NCBI GenBank assembly: GCA_037893245.1 | Contig: JBAIAA010000885.1 | Span: forward strand, 1-64,000 | Direction of reading: 5' to 3' | Source of the DNA: Crossaster papposus | Taxonomy: Eukaryota > Echinodermata > Asteroidea > Velatida > Solasteridae | DNA length: 64,000 bases | Shown: one piece after another, positions 25,101 to 40,100 of the stretch | How the letters are laid out: the number at the start of each line of letters is the position of its first letter | Numbering within the stretch: position 1 is the first letter of the stretch | The notes under the pieces: model-generated | What the model was told of the DNA's origin: nothing | The model's database searches: none | The model's input: the letters and a program-made list of their open reading frames with translations, nothing else | Position numbers and translations under genes: made by a program

Positions 25101-28100
25101 CGGATAGACAATTGAACTGATAAAATGATAGAGAAGTCATTAACAAAAACAAAATAACCTCAATTCTTCAAAATCCTCATTTGGATTAAATTCCTAAATA
25201 ACCTCAATCCTGCAAATTCATCTGATGCATCAACTTCCAAGTGACCTCATTCCTGCAAAAACCTTCAATTTGCAAAGAGGATTTTGGAGGATTTGGGATG
25301 GTTAGGGTTAAAATACATTTAAGAGCCAACACATTAATGATCAATTAGTCCCACAATACATTGATTTGTTAATGATTTAGTCCAAGTTGTATTGTGAATG
25401 GTATTGCCATAGGCCTATGTACTTTATTGAAATTTAATGCAGAATATGCGAATTTAAATTATAACAAATGAAAAAGAATATTCAATTTAGGCCGTGACAC
25501 AATGATAAATCGATTTGCTGCGAAATAGAATGCACATTCCTAATAATCGGCCACGCATACGTCAAACCGAAAGCCCAATCGTGTGTTTGTAATCGTTTAA
25601 ATGAAACGCTAAGCACATTCATTTATTTGAATTAAACAAAATAAAATTGAATGCCCGTTTTTGCGAAAATGAAACTCGGACATACGTCGTTCTGAAATTC
25701 AGCGCGAAATTGAATGCACCTTTTACAAATGAATGTGCACATTTTGCGATATCGTCCGGGAAAACCTATAATATACCCAAATATAGGAATAAATATATTA
25801 CGCGGCGGGGATTAACGATTTATGCAAATTAGTCATATTTCCACCACTTTGATTTTAGTATGTTATTCTAGGGAGCTTATAGAAGTGCACTGTGGTGAAA
25901 AATATTCTATTGCAATTTGTGTGAGGTCAAAACTTATTTTCTCTGGACTATAAAGTAATTTAAGGTTATTTGCTTATTTCAGCACCGGTACGTTATTCTG
26001 GGTCTTGATCGGTGCAGTGGCTATCATGGGTCTCTATGGAGTACTGCTACTCATCTTTGCTTGTCTTACAAGTGGATCATCTGGACAAAACACGTGCGGA
26101 CGTGAAGCAGTTAGGTGCATTGGACTCTGCAGCACCGACATAGTAAGTCAACATGGCTTTTTAGTCTGGTATTAAAGGTATTAACTAAACTATTATTAAG
26201 AACTATCTTACTCATCTGAAAGTAAATAATAATTCTAGGCATCCAGCAAAATGATTGAGATAGATATCCTGTAATTCTTCCAAATAGGCACTTGGGGAGA
26301 CAAATTAGCGTAAGTTTTTAGGTAATAAGGAGACAGTGGCACTTAGGGAGACATTTCAGTGTCTCCCTAAGTGTCTAGCTACCCTTAAAAAAAGAAGATA
26401 TTTGGGAGTTATTTTTGTCCTAGAACGACAGATTTTGGTCTAAATAGCATAAATCTCGAAGATCTTAGAGAAAAGGGTTAGGGTAAACAAGTTAGGACTG
26501 TTTTAAGTTTGTGTACATCTCTATGGGATTGTCTCCCCAAGTATATAATTTTATTTAAAAAAACCACCAAGTAACATAAGAATAACTGCTCGACGCCGGT
26601 TAAAAACAAACGATGTTTTTCGTGCTTTTCTCGGCATCCATGATTGTAAAACTTCGGACAGGTCAGTTAAACGATATTTACTATGAAATACAACCCCCCA
26701 AATCTACCTATTCATGATAATTCAAGCAATTACCAATGGTGTATCCTACCTTTAAATTGGACTGATTTAAATAAACACAACATGTTGATACGTATTATCC
26801 CAATAGTAGTGAGGCAGGTATTAGGGAAAATAATTACGGGAATTCAATTGTGCCTTTGATGATACAAGCATGGAATTTGGCACACACTCAGAGTATGTCA
26901 TGTTAAAGATATTTGGATATATGACCATCACAGATTTGACCTTTGAAAAAAATACAGCTAAAAAAACAAAGTATTTCTTTAACATTTAAAAAAAGGCTGC
27001 CATTGCTCAGCCTATATTTTCTTCAAAAGAAAATTATGCGATGGCCCTATAGCCAAATATCTCCCTAGCGATATACTTGGACTTTGAGACAAATTCCATG
27101 CTTGTATTATCAAATGCACAGTTCCATCAACTATCTGCCGTAATGTGGCAGTTCTAGCACCCCCCCCCCCCCCCCTCTTCAGCAGAGGTCTATTACCTCT
27201 AAAACGGGGCCAGAATAATAGATTGCATGCCAGCTAGCAGGTATAGCTGACAGATTCATCCAACAATGATTTAGAACTGCAGACCGAATCATTGTAGATT
27301 TCAAAATTATCCGGAGACATGTTCCCCGGCCTCACTCCTAGTAGCAAGTCATCACTCAAATATCACCCTCAAAAGCTAGAGATCCGAGCCTATATCTTGC
27401 TCTATTTTGCCATCACGGCTCCAATCAAGAGTAGACATTACTACTACTAGCCAGAGCAGCTTCCTTTGACTGTCCCCATGTGCGGATGAATTGTTTTCTT
27501 TCAATTATATGTACCTCGCACGCTTCACGCGTTCGTACTAGGGATTCCGACTGGATCGTATGACGAGATGAACTGTCCTATCAATAAACGAATGGGATCA
27601 AATCAGGTCTACGATTCGTGCCGCCCAAATAATATGGCATGCAATGAAGGTGAACATCACATTGCAATTATAGCCGAGTATATACTCAGTGTACACGTAT
27701 ACGACACTTGGCATTATCACAATATGCTGTATATCGTTTACATTGTATACAATTATACATTCAATATTAGATTTTAGTCCTTCACTAACGTGTATTTACA
27801 TTGTTTATACTCAATATTGTCCGGGGGGATTCTTTCGAAGACAACCATATGACTCCAGCTAGCTCGGTTGTCAAGTGGTAAGACATCTGCACTAAAAAAC
27901 AGGAGGTCATGGGTTCGAGTCCCAGGGATGTTTTTAGGGAGAATCTCTCGGGACATCACTGAGTATACAGTGTAAATATACGCAAGTGAAGAGCTGAAAT
28001 ATCTAATATTAAATTTACATCTCCCAAAGCAAATTCCATCTTATGAAAAATACAACATACAACGCGATGTTATCTTTTCAATGTTCTCAACTTACACTTC

Positions 28101-31100
28101 AACACAATTGCAAACAGATTGATTGTAAACGACCAACAAATATGTCAATATTGTCATCTTTTGTGATATTATGGACTGAAATTTGTTTGCAGTGAAAACA
28201 GCTTTTAGTCGGCGCCAAATTGTTTTTCTTTCGTTTTTTTTTAACGCACGGTAAATTTAGAATAATAACCAGGGGGTCTGTATACAGCTATTGATCATAG
28301 ACGGTGAGCCATGACAACGTTGATCTCACCAAGAAGGAACATAATAGCACCTGTATGCCGACTAGAATCACGGTCATAGATTGTGCTATGGGCAATAACA
28401 ACACGATCGTGTCGAGGAAATCACCGCCACTGAAATACGCCAATATAGGAACACGCGAGTGCGGTATTTGACACGTTGATTCTGTCGTGACTACAAATCG
28501 TTTAGCTTTGTAAACCCCTCCCCCTAATTAAAATACATGTCCCAAAAGTCATTTTTATTATGATAATTATATAGCTATAGGATATCGATGTGAATTCTAA
28601 GCTATAGAGAATAAACAAAGCCCGTCGATTTATCATTTTTTGTTAAATTTCTATTATCATTTGTAGCGGATTATATTTAGTGTTGTAGTGCGTCATAACA
28701 TGCGATTGAATAAACCGCAGACATGGGGCCAATTTCATAGCACTGCTTAAGCATAAAAATTGCTTAAGAACAAAACATTCTTGCTTAGTAAAACCAGCTT
28801 ACTAACCACAACTAAAAGTGATACAAACTCCTCACAAAACGTACCGAGACACTTAAAGATGGACTACAACGAAAACTCACACATTAAATTTATTATCGGA
28901 CCTTGTTTATGTTGTGTTCAGGTAACACTTTATTGTTACGGTCATGTTTTTCTCTAAATAATTTTGTTGCAATTTGACCGAAAAAATTTGACCTCGATTC
29001 TTCGATTTTGAAATTTCCCACCCTGTACTGGTTCCCGGCAAAGATCCACTGAAAACCACAATGAAATCCACGATATAGTACCAGCGGACTTGTAAACCAG
29101 CGAAAAGTGATGACGTACTACCCATGAAAACGCATACATGGTGGCCCTGAAGGGACTCTGCAGATCGCGAATATCGACGTCAAATTTGACGTCAATATTC
29201 ACGACTTTCCAAAAAAGTCGCGAATATTGACGTCAAATTTGACGTCAATATTCACGACTTTCCCCAAAAGTCGCGAATATTGACGTCAAATTTGACGTCA
29301 ATATTCGCGATCTGCGGAGTCCCTTCAGGGCCACCATATGTATGCGTTTTCATGGGTAGTACGTCACACACAAAATATGAATTATTCATGAGTTAAGGGC
29401 TTTTGCTGAAACTGAGTTTTTCTGGGTCGTAGAACGCCGATCATCCAATTTTGTTGTTTTTTGCATGAAGGAACAAGATTTATTGAATACTAATGATATA
29501 TTAGTAATCATTATACATTTCTCGAACAAAAAACAGCAACACAGCCTTTATCATTATTAAGTTGTAGTCCATCTTTAAAAATGAGCCAATAATTAACGGC
29601 CCCGAAAGGGTATGGATTAATCGAAGCAAATAACCAAGTGTATAATTTTGTTCTGCGTATTTTGACACCTCGATTGTTGAGATACGACGTTGCGGAGCGA
29701 AGTTATTGTCATTTCAATGGTCGTAGGTTCAGTTTCAAAAGTGACAATCATAGAAGCAGGTTTGCATTATTGTTTTGAATAATCGGGTTCTGCTTCTGCT
29801 TCTACCTGATTTATTAAGCAAGGTCGGCGATCGCGAATTTTTTTTATACAATTATATTTTTCGGAATAATTACAGGATATCTAGCGCATTCATTTTGCTG
29901 GATGCCTAGAATCATTATTTACTTTCAAATGAGTAAGATATTTCATAATAATTCGGTAGTAAATATTTTCGATATCTGCAAATGGTGTATACTACCTTTA
30001 AGTAAACATACATGTAGGGTAGGTGCAGGTAATATGGGCCCATTAAGCTCATTTGCATAATTTGCATAAAGATAGATAAAACCATTCTAAAGAAACATTG
30101 GTTATTGGAATCAGTAACAACTACTCTTCCTTTTGATGATATAATTTAAACCATGTTGTATCCATTTATGACAGTTACATTCAAATTATGACGTCATCAC
30201 CAAAGGTCCCATATTACCTGCAGTGCAGGTAATATGGGATGTATGGTTATATGATAATATAATTTTTTTAATGCAATTTCATTCCGCTGTATCACATCTA
30301 TGGCGTCCCATATTACCTGCACCTTGTTGCGCTACCGGAGCTCCCATTAAATGCATAATAAATCCTAAAACAATTATACACAGGACCCCACACCCTCAAT
30401 ACAATCAAAACACTTCATAAGCATCCTAAATATGTCAAGAATTCAGCTCACCCTCTGGTCAGTTTTTAATATCAGTACATTCCATGAAATATCTATTTTT
30501 AGATCAGAGCAAAAAAATACTGTCAACTTAACATACCTTGTCAAATTTTGATTATTTCTTCACCGAGATCTCCGTTCCCGAACAAATTAGCCATGTTGGC
30601 AGCGATGGCAATGAGTTATCGCAACTACTGAGAGCGCTATTTCTTGTCTCTGAAGCTTTATAGTTAAATAGGCGCCGAATTTAATTCATGCGTCCCATAT
30701 TACCTGCAGTCCCATATTACCTGCACGTACCCTACATGTAGGTGTACATGCTATATATCCAGTCACGTTCAAGGCTCGAGTCTGTTTTAATTGATTGTGA
30801 CGTCTGGCACATATCATGTCCATTGTGAAGTGAGTCTATAAACCAGTTTGATCCAATACACTCTAAAAACGGTGTTTAGCGAGGAAACACCTTTCTTGCT
30901 ATAAGTTTGTAAACTAAACGCACTTATCTAATTCCTTAACATCAATGCTCAATGGCTTAACACAATCCGTCCTCTTGCTAAACATGTTTAGCATGTAACA
31001 TGTTTACAAACTGAGCAATAGCACGAAAGTGTTCTTGTCTTGCATTACGATCGAGGATCGAAACACAAAAGAGAACAAAGGGAACAAAGGATCCTCGATC

Positions 31101-34100
31101 GACGGTTTGCTTGTCCGAATTCTGTCCTCGATCGACGGTGCAATGGCAAAGCAATGGGGATTGGGTTAAGTAAAGGAAGAAAGGAAAACACAATATCGAT
31201 CCTCGGTCGTTATGTGGTTCACGACTGTGTGTTTAGAAAAGTGTTTACTCGCTAAACACAGTTTTTGCAGTGCTTGTTTCCTTTTGCGATCGAGGATCGA
31301 AACACAAAAGAAAACAAAGGGAACAAAAGAAAACAAAGGGAACAAAAGATCCTCGAAGGACGGTTTCTTTGACCTCGATCGCCAGGATAAGCGCTAAGCA
31401 ATGGGGTTAGGTTTCAGTAAAGGAATAAAGGGAAACACAATAGGGGATCCTCGGTCGTAATGGCAATTCACGAACTATAGTGTATACGGAACATCCAAGC
31501 CAGTTAAACCTTTGGGATTATTACTTAGCCCTAACGTCACCATACTACAAAATACTACTTGAGTAAGCTACATTGTGCAATACTATTAATACAAGTTGTA
31601 TAATAATTGAATAGTATTTTGTAGTACTGTATATTGTAGTACTGTATATTGTACCCCAAATGAATGCCTAGGATGTTGAGTTAATCTAATGTAACATAAT
31701 ACGACATTATAATAAGCCCGCTACGACATACAAGGATGTCAATTTTCTTTTTACAATGCAAATAGGACGAGGACTATAGATCTTCATGACAATCTTATTA
31801 AGTGTCTTGGTTTGTTCTGCTTCCTTTTAGCTCATCATGGTTACCTATTTTGTGTGTGCTGTGTGGATAGCCTTGACGGCTGTATTGGCCATGCCATTTA
31901 CATTCATGTTGATGGTTCGCTCCTACTGCAATAACATCGTCATCATCACACCATCGTCTTGTATCGACCTTAGTCACTATGGTAAGTTCCGCTATTATTG
32001 CACAGAACCAAATTAGAAAGCATAGCCGAATGTGTCTTTTGCAACGAAAACGGCAATGCACTGAATCTTTGTGATGTCGTAGGCGTATTACAAAATTTGT
32101 CTATGTCGAGGCGATATAACACTTATTACTTACGCGACGATATTCAGGGGCGGATCCAGGAATTTCGGTTAGAGGGGGCGCCAAAAATTGTCAACATAAT
32201 ATATTGGGAGAAGATATGGGAGCGCAGGAGGCGCGAAGCCCCAACGCCGAGATCTTCTCAATCTTCTCAAATTTTTTTTAGGGGGGGCGCGCGCCGGGTG
32301 CGCCCCCCCCCCTGGATCCGCGCATGATATTTATTTAGTTATTTTAAGATATCTCTATAAATAAATTAGAAGTATATTTAATTATTTTGAGATATCTCTA
32401 CTGAATAATTTAGTATATCTTTAATTATTTAGAGATATCTCGACTGAATAATTAAAGATATCTTTAATTATTTAGAGATATCTCGACTGAATAATTAAAG
32501 GTATCTTTAATTATTTAGACATATCTTTAATCCATTTAGACATATCGCTATATAACTCTAAAAATATTGTTGTGCAAGTAATAAATATTGTTATATCGGC
32601 TCGCCATAGCCCAATCTTGTAAGCCTACGACATCACCAAGTTTGCATTACTAGTTTCGTTTCAACATGTCCATAATGAAGATTAAACATTATATTTGGGT
32701 AAACGGTTTGGATCACCACACGGAACGGAATGAACAAAAGAGTGGCCAAATGCCATAATTTATTTGTGTAAGAATCACAATATTTCCCCAGCGTTGTGGT
32801 ACAAATGAAGACACATTTCTATGCATCATTTACTGTCCGTGTTTATACACGGGATAACTCCGTAGGGAAGCTGACTAGCTTTCTCATGTATGACGATGTG
32901 TTATGTGCATCGCACAGCAGGGAATTCAATAGATACGACTGACAGTCTTATCGATGCATTCTCGAGGTAGCAATGTCCCCGGGCTCACGGGTTACTATCT
33001 GTCGAACAGAAGGCTGGGGAGGTTACGAGCAATGACATCGGGATAATTACGTGACCTTTACTCGGCTAGCTACCGAGATATAGTCCGACTCGACTGATCA
33101 GTCTGACATGCGGACTACTAATAGGTCAAAGTCAAATTATTGGAAGCTATATTGAGAGGTTAAAGGTAGCATACACCACAGATATCAAAAATATTTACTA
33201 CCGAATTATTATGAAATATCTTACTCAATTGAAAGTAAATAATGATTCTAGGCATTCAGCAAAAGGATTGCGCTAGATATCCTGTAATTATTCAAAAAAA
33301 AAAATTTTATAAAGAAAAATTCGCGATCGCTGGACGGCGATCGCGAAAAAACAAAGATAACATAAGAATAACTGCTCGACCCCGGTTGAAAACAAACGCT
33401 GTTTTTCTTGCTTTTCATGATAATTCAAGCAATTACCAATGGTGTATACTACCTTTAAAGGGAATATACAATATTTGCAAACATCAAAAAGCAAATTGAC
33501 CCAATTCTTACGAGATACTTAACTCTTAGGGAACGACAGTCTAAAGCATCCTGCAGAATCATGGCTCCTATTCAATGTGCTGACATCTTTAAGCTAAATT
33601 ATGATTGTATTTAATATAAAAAAACTGACTTTATTTTAAATACTGCTCCAAATTTGTCATACTCATTTTATTCCACATTTTCTTTGCAATTGATTACACA
33701 CCTGTGAAGGGGAACAAGCCAGCGTGACTGACTATCTGACCTAACAATTACCCAACGTCTATAAATTGCTCTGTTTCATCTTAAGTGGGGTCAGGGAACC
33801 AGACTACAAGAACACGATTAGCTTTCTTTATTTCTTTCCCAGCATCTACAAACCCAAAACGTCAAACAAGTCGGTGTAACAATATTTTCTATAACACACT
33901 AACCCCCATATCTATATAATTCTGGAAATAACAGCAAAAGCAAATATTGTACGGTACATTCCCTTCAACAGCGAATGCTGTAACTATTAAACAGTTGTAA
34001 ACCTGCCTGAAGTTTTCATTGTTCACTTCCACAAAATACACCCTTAAAATATACCCTCAAGGAGACAGTTTGTTCGTGATAAATTATGCTCAAGGAAGAC

Positions 34101-37100
34101 AAGATAGATTAGGGAGGTATTTCAGCGTCCCCCTTATCAACGCCACAACTCATACTTAGAGGAAAAAACCTAATCGTCGCAAATCCCTATAGATCAATCG
34201 CTTGTGATGAAAAAAAAAAGTACCAACATTCGTCGCGGTAGGATAAAGTAAAATTGGGGCTAGGTTATAATGGTTTGAACTATAGGATGTAATGTAGGCC
34301 TGAGTGTGCACACTCCTATGGGAAATGTCGCCTTATAAGGTACCTCCAATCGGTATACCCTCTGTAAATCATGAAATGTATGTAACATGCAGGTCTAGCT
34401 GGGAATGTGAAGACATCTGCGGTCCAGAACAACACCATGGCTATGGATCCAGTGTGTGGAGACTCACTTCATAACTTCTGTAACAGGGTAAGGTATAGAA
34501 ATGCTGTCTTAATGGGTTGTTGAATCCTAGGGATTCACTTATTGTCTTTTCTTGATAGCCGTACAAACATTTTTAGGTGACAAGTACAAGATACAATAAT
34601 TAATCTTGTAAACAAATTAACCTTGGCTTAACGTCAAGAAAGTGTCCTATTTCTGATAAAATTTGAAGCTAACTCCGATAGTAGAACATAATTGTTTTCA
34701 TCGAAATATAATGTTTCACATCTCCATTTAGCACCAAAAGTGAAGGGCATTTTTTACACATAAAATCTACAAATCAGTAATATGCAATTAACCACTTTAC
34801 TACAGTATTAACATTAGTATTACCAAATATAAATACTTCATTGTCCATTGCAATAGAAAAGTCGGTCTTCTCCTTGATCCAACGGATCCAACTTAAAGGT
34901 TCACACGTGGGTTACAGAAAAAGAAGTAAGAACTCGAAATGTGTTCGTGGACGAACACAATTTGCTTCGGTTATGTTTAATATACATTCCTTTACGTGTG
35001 TAACATATAATTATGATTCTAAAAAAGGGGTATGAAAGGATATTAGGAACATGACAGAGAATAAAAATAGCGACAATGTAAAATTAGATACGATTTGTAT
35101 TATTTATTTAAAATTATTGGTACACGGTAACCATTTAATAAAAAAAATAAAAATACGGAGCCGTGTAGCACAAAATTTAACAATACACACAATGAAATAA
35201 ATAATGTTTGCCACACACATCAACTGATTATTCATTTAAAACAGTTTTCAATCTGCGCTAGAGGGCGCTATAACATTATATGACGTCACTGGTATTTTTT
35301 TATATTAAGTACAACCTAGCCAGAGACTAACATCGTTGAAAGTAAGTTTACGTCATTTTTCACTTTCAAATTATTAAGCAGTTTGGACTGGAAGGAAAGA
35401 TCACGTGATTTTACGCACACGAGATGAAATGAAGACCATGGATTATTTTATAAATTCCCACAAACGTCAAGTTAAGGGCTTTTGCGGTTGATTTTTGTAT
35501 TGATTTTCAAAGATTAATTCTATTAATCTCCCAATGTTACACAACGTCACGCCTTCCTCGACGATCGTCACATATTTCTTTGAGACACATCTGCGGATGG
35601 TTCCCAGGGAACCTGCACAATTTCAAGTCGATCCGACTATCTAAGGTGCCAAATTCGGTGGTCACAACAAACTGTGCAAATCGAACGGGCAAAATCACTG
35701 AAAAATTCCCAATTAAATTCCGCCTACCGAAACAAGATTGGCTTCGGCAGAGAGGCCGAAGAGAATACAAACGGTGGAAGGCAAGATAACAGGCAGAGAG
35801 CGCAAATTGCAGCAATGTGAGGAAAAAAGCTAGAGGAATATGTCACATGAGTATTGGCCTTTGGAACAGACATATGAGGGGATTGAAAGGAGATTGCAAA
35901 ACGTGAATGAAAGTGCGAGCAGAATATGGACAGCAAGAGCGAGACCTGAGCACACGCTGTGATGATATCTATGGAACAGACTAACAACAGAGCGTCTGAC
36001 AGAAAGAGGTTCCAGAGATAATGACAAGTCAAACCTATCAAATTAACAGCCCGCTGATTATTTTATTAACATCTTTCTGGTAAACAAAACCAATTGATTC
36101 CTCAAAAGTTCCCTAGGTATTGTAGCACGAAAGTCATTAGAAATCTGTACGAAGAAGACAATGCGAAGAAATTGCAGTTTTAGAGGTAGAAGAATATTCT
36201 GGGGGAACCCACGGAATCAATCAAGTATAAGGATTTAAATCTCAATCTACACGTGGACGGTGGACCATGTACATCTATACCATGAATCAAACCTGTGCCA
36301 CTCGGGTGGAAGGCGAGGAAAGTCTGCTATCCTAACTTGATAAGCATATCTGTGGGATCGGGTAACAAAGACAAGTTTAACTGAATGTTTATGGTATTCT
36401 ATTTAATATCATGCGCGGGGCGGGTGCCCAATCTACGACTATGTACATCATAATGTCACCTTAGCAGACATGCCCTCTTCATGCGAATGGTTCAAGGTGG
36501 AACACAAATTGAGAAGTACGCACGCTGTATAGGTGTCAATTACGTTTGGTAATTATTGTTTGTCACATCACGATTCACGACAAAATGAAAGTCAAGAAAG
36601 TACGGTTTAGAATCATTCGCAGGGACACTTAAAGTAAAGGGCTCACAGGTTATGATAAATGAAGCGTGCTATTTTGTCTGGAAAGCCTGAGTAAAAAGGC
36701 GCCATGTGCATTTAGGAGGCTACAGTTCGGTAGTGTAGCCGGCCTCGAGGGCAGATTTCATATTTCACGATTCTTTGACCAATTCGAGATTCTCCACTGA
36801 AGCATTATACAGGAAGGACGTAACTTCAAAACTATCACTAATAATCGTTGCCTAATACCTATGGAAAGCCAAAGCGGAATTAATTCAAAACCCCGTTTTT
36901 CATTTTCCTAGTACAAGATCCAAATTTCATGCAAGACCAAATTTATCATGCAAGACCCAATTTATCGTGCAAGACTAAACAAATTATGCAAGAGTGCAAG
37001 ACCCAAATTATCATGCAAGACCAAATTTATCACGCAAGACCCAATTTATCACGCAAGACCCAATTTATCACGCAAGACCCAAATTATCACGCAAGACCAG

Positions 37101-40100
37101 AATTACCGTTCAAGACTAAACAAATTATGCAAGACCACAATTTATCACGCAAGAACAGAATTACCGAGCAAGACTAAACAAATTATGCAAGAGTGCAAGA
37201 CCCAAATTATCATGCAAGACCAAATTTATCACGCAAGACCCAATTTATCACGCAAGACCCAATTTATCACGCAAGACCCAATTTATCACGCAAGACCCAA
37301 TTTATCACGCAAGACCCAAATTATCACGCAAGACCAGAATTACCGTTCAAGACTAAACAAATTATGCAAGACCACAATTTATCACGCAAGAACAGAATTA
37401 CCGAGCAAGACTAAACAAATTATGCAAGACCCAATTTATCACGCAAGACCCAATTTATCACGCAAGACCCAAATTATCATGCACGACCCAAATTATAGCA
37501 ACGATTTGTTATTTTTTCCCCCGATTATTTTGGTCTTGAGTGAACATTTAATCTTGCCTGATGATAATTTGGGTCGTGCGTGATAAAAAGGTGGTCTTGT
37601 ATAGCATTAATCTTGAAATAATTGTTTTGTTCTTGCATAAAAAAAAGGGGTTTTGAATTAATTCCGCTTTGGCTTTCCATAAATACCTGACGATGTAAAC
37701 ACTGGACAACCGCGGTGGGGGAAAATGTCTCAGTAAAACTGGTTCTGCAAAATACGCCAAAACGCGCCTTAAAAGACAATTATATCTTCTTTGCCTATAA
37801 TTGACGTCAAATATCAAAATTGACAATTTTTAACCTGCATAATATCCTGTCCAAATTTTTGAATAAAACAAAATCCAATTACATTATGATTACTGTTTGG
37901 AAATGCTCTGATTAATTGTAATTATTGTAACCAATTCAAGTGGACCAATCTGTTTTGATGGATCTAGCCTCGTAGATAATATCCCAAGTTCGTCTAGTAA
38001 TCACGGCAGGTGCATCAATCAATTAGAGGGGTTGTTACCACACCACGATAAGGCCAAATAAAAGAAACAAAACATGTTTAGCGTCACCGCCCGCTTTCTT
38101 TTTGGGGTCCGCCTCCTTTTTTCTTTTCTTTTTCTTTTTGAGAAAAATGATAAATTTGACCATTTAATAAAATTTTAAGATCGTATTTTAGACTTTAGCA
38201 TCACTGTGTACATGCTCTGGAAATATTTCTTTTCTAATAGGAAGGCTAGGGTGAGACGTGTAGTCGTGTACGGTGCATACATGATCGACCCACATGAATT
38301 TTGATTTGTAATCGTGGGTGAACCATGTTTTAATTTTAAATTGGAAACTAGGGTGTGACATGTTCACTGCGTGACTCGAATTAAGATGTGTCGGGCGGCC
38401 ATTTTGAAAAAAAAGAAGAAAAAAAGGGCCTCCTCCTTCCTTTAAAAAAAGGCATGACGCTAAACATTTTTATTTTTTTATTTGGCCTAATATGTTAACA
38501 TATCAGAGCCGCACAGAGCGGCATAAAACGAATTTACCATGACGAAAAACCAGCACGCGACATAAATATATCCCGCATGTTAACCTTGTTGCGTTGATTA
38601 AATAATTCGCTTCAATTGCTGGGATATTAAAACAACAATTGATATGTTTGATGAGATAGACCACGAACCCAGACATATGTGACCGTCATCTTAAAGGTAG
38701 GATACACCATTTGATATCGAAAAAAATTACTACCGAATTATTAAGAAATATCTTACTCATCTGAAAGTAAATAATGATTCTAGGCATCCAGCAAAATGAT
38801 TGCGATAGATATCCTGTAATTATTCTGAAAAATAGAATTTTATAAAGAAAAATTCGCGATCGCCAGACGGCGATCGCGAAAAAACACAAATCACATAAGA
38901 ATAACTGCTCGACGCCGGTTCAAAACAAACGCTGTTTTTCGTGTTTTTTTCGCTATCCATGATTGTAAAGCTTCGGATAGGTCAGTTAAACGATATTTAC
39001 TATACAACCTCCCAAATCCACCCATTCATGACAATTCAAGCAATTACCAATGGTGTATCCTACCTTGAAAGGCAATTAGATGTTATGGTTGTGCCAATTC
39101 TTAAGGGGCTATAAGACAGAGTTAACTTAGTAGTTAAAGGCACACCATTTGCAAACATTAAAACACAACAAAAAACTACCGAATTATTATGAAATACCTC
39201 AGTGGACTGCAAGTGAAACAGTCTCAAACATCCATGAAATCACTACACCTAGTGCGCTGTGGTTTTTAAGAAAAGTATAATGTTGTATTAGTTTACAACG
39301 CCATTGCCGGCCTGCCATTGCCGGCCTGCAATCGTTGAAAAAACCTGACTATTTTCAGACACTGCCCCCAATTTATTACATTTAGTTAGTCCACAATATC
39401 GTTACACATCCGTAAATGAGTGCAAACTAGTGTGATTTCCTAACCTGATAACTCCCTGATGTACGCATATATGTATGATAGAACTGTTCGCTCTCTTTAT
39501 TACCTATTTTTAGTTTTTACCTACTTTTTTGTAAAAAGAACAGCGTCAAAACAAACAATTTCAAGAAAATGACTCGTTTTACACGTTCTCGTAAACTCTC
39601 GTATGTTCTCGGGCATACTAACACGCTTTATTAGGCCCAAGTGTGAGTGTATGTGAGTTTGTTTTTGATTGAAATAGGGGACGTAGGACAAAGGGAACAA
39701 TGGGGTCCCCTATTCCGCAAAGGTCCCCGATTCAGACTCGTGTGCAAATCCTATGGCGATCATCCGAAAACGTTAGAGTACAAACAAAAGAGGGAAGACG
39801 GTCGGACAATGCCCCGTCCCCTATTGACGGCATTTACCCACTTGCGTGCGTTTGTTTATGGTGTAAATGGAGGACACATGCCTGGCGACACGAAGGTGAA
39901 TTGGGGTTAAGGTTAGAATCGAGGACGTCCTCGATTGAGATTCGTGTACAAAACCAAAGAGAGCCGTCGTACAAACAAAGGAAAATATTGAGAGGAACAA
40001 AAGAAACTCCTCAATTTACACCATAAACAAACGTACATCAATGTGTACATTAACACTCACAGGGGGGTGTGCAGAGGGTGCGTGCGCACCCGACACCCAC

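Noticed and set aside
35537-35815. Overlapping frames on both strands
   Set aside because: No recognisable domain, repeat signature or splice context; kept only as unexplained intron sequence.
36929-37583. 211-codon frame
   Set aside because: Satellite translation inside the TIR element at 36860-37681.
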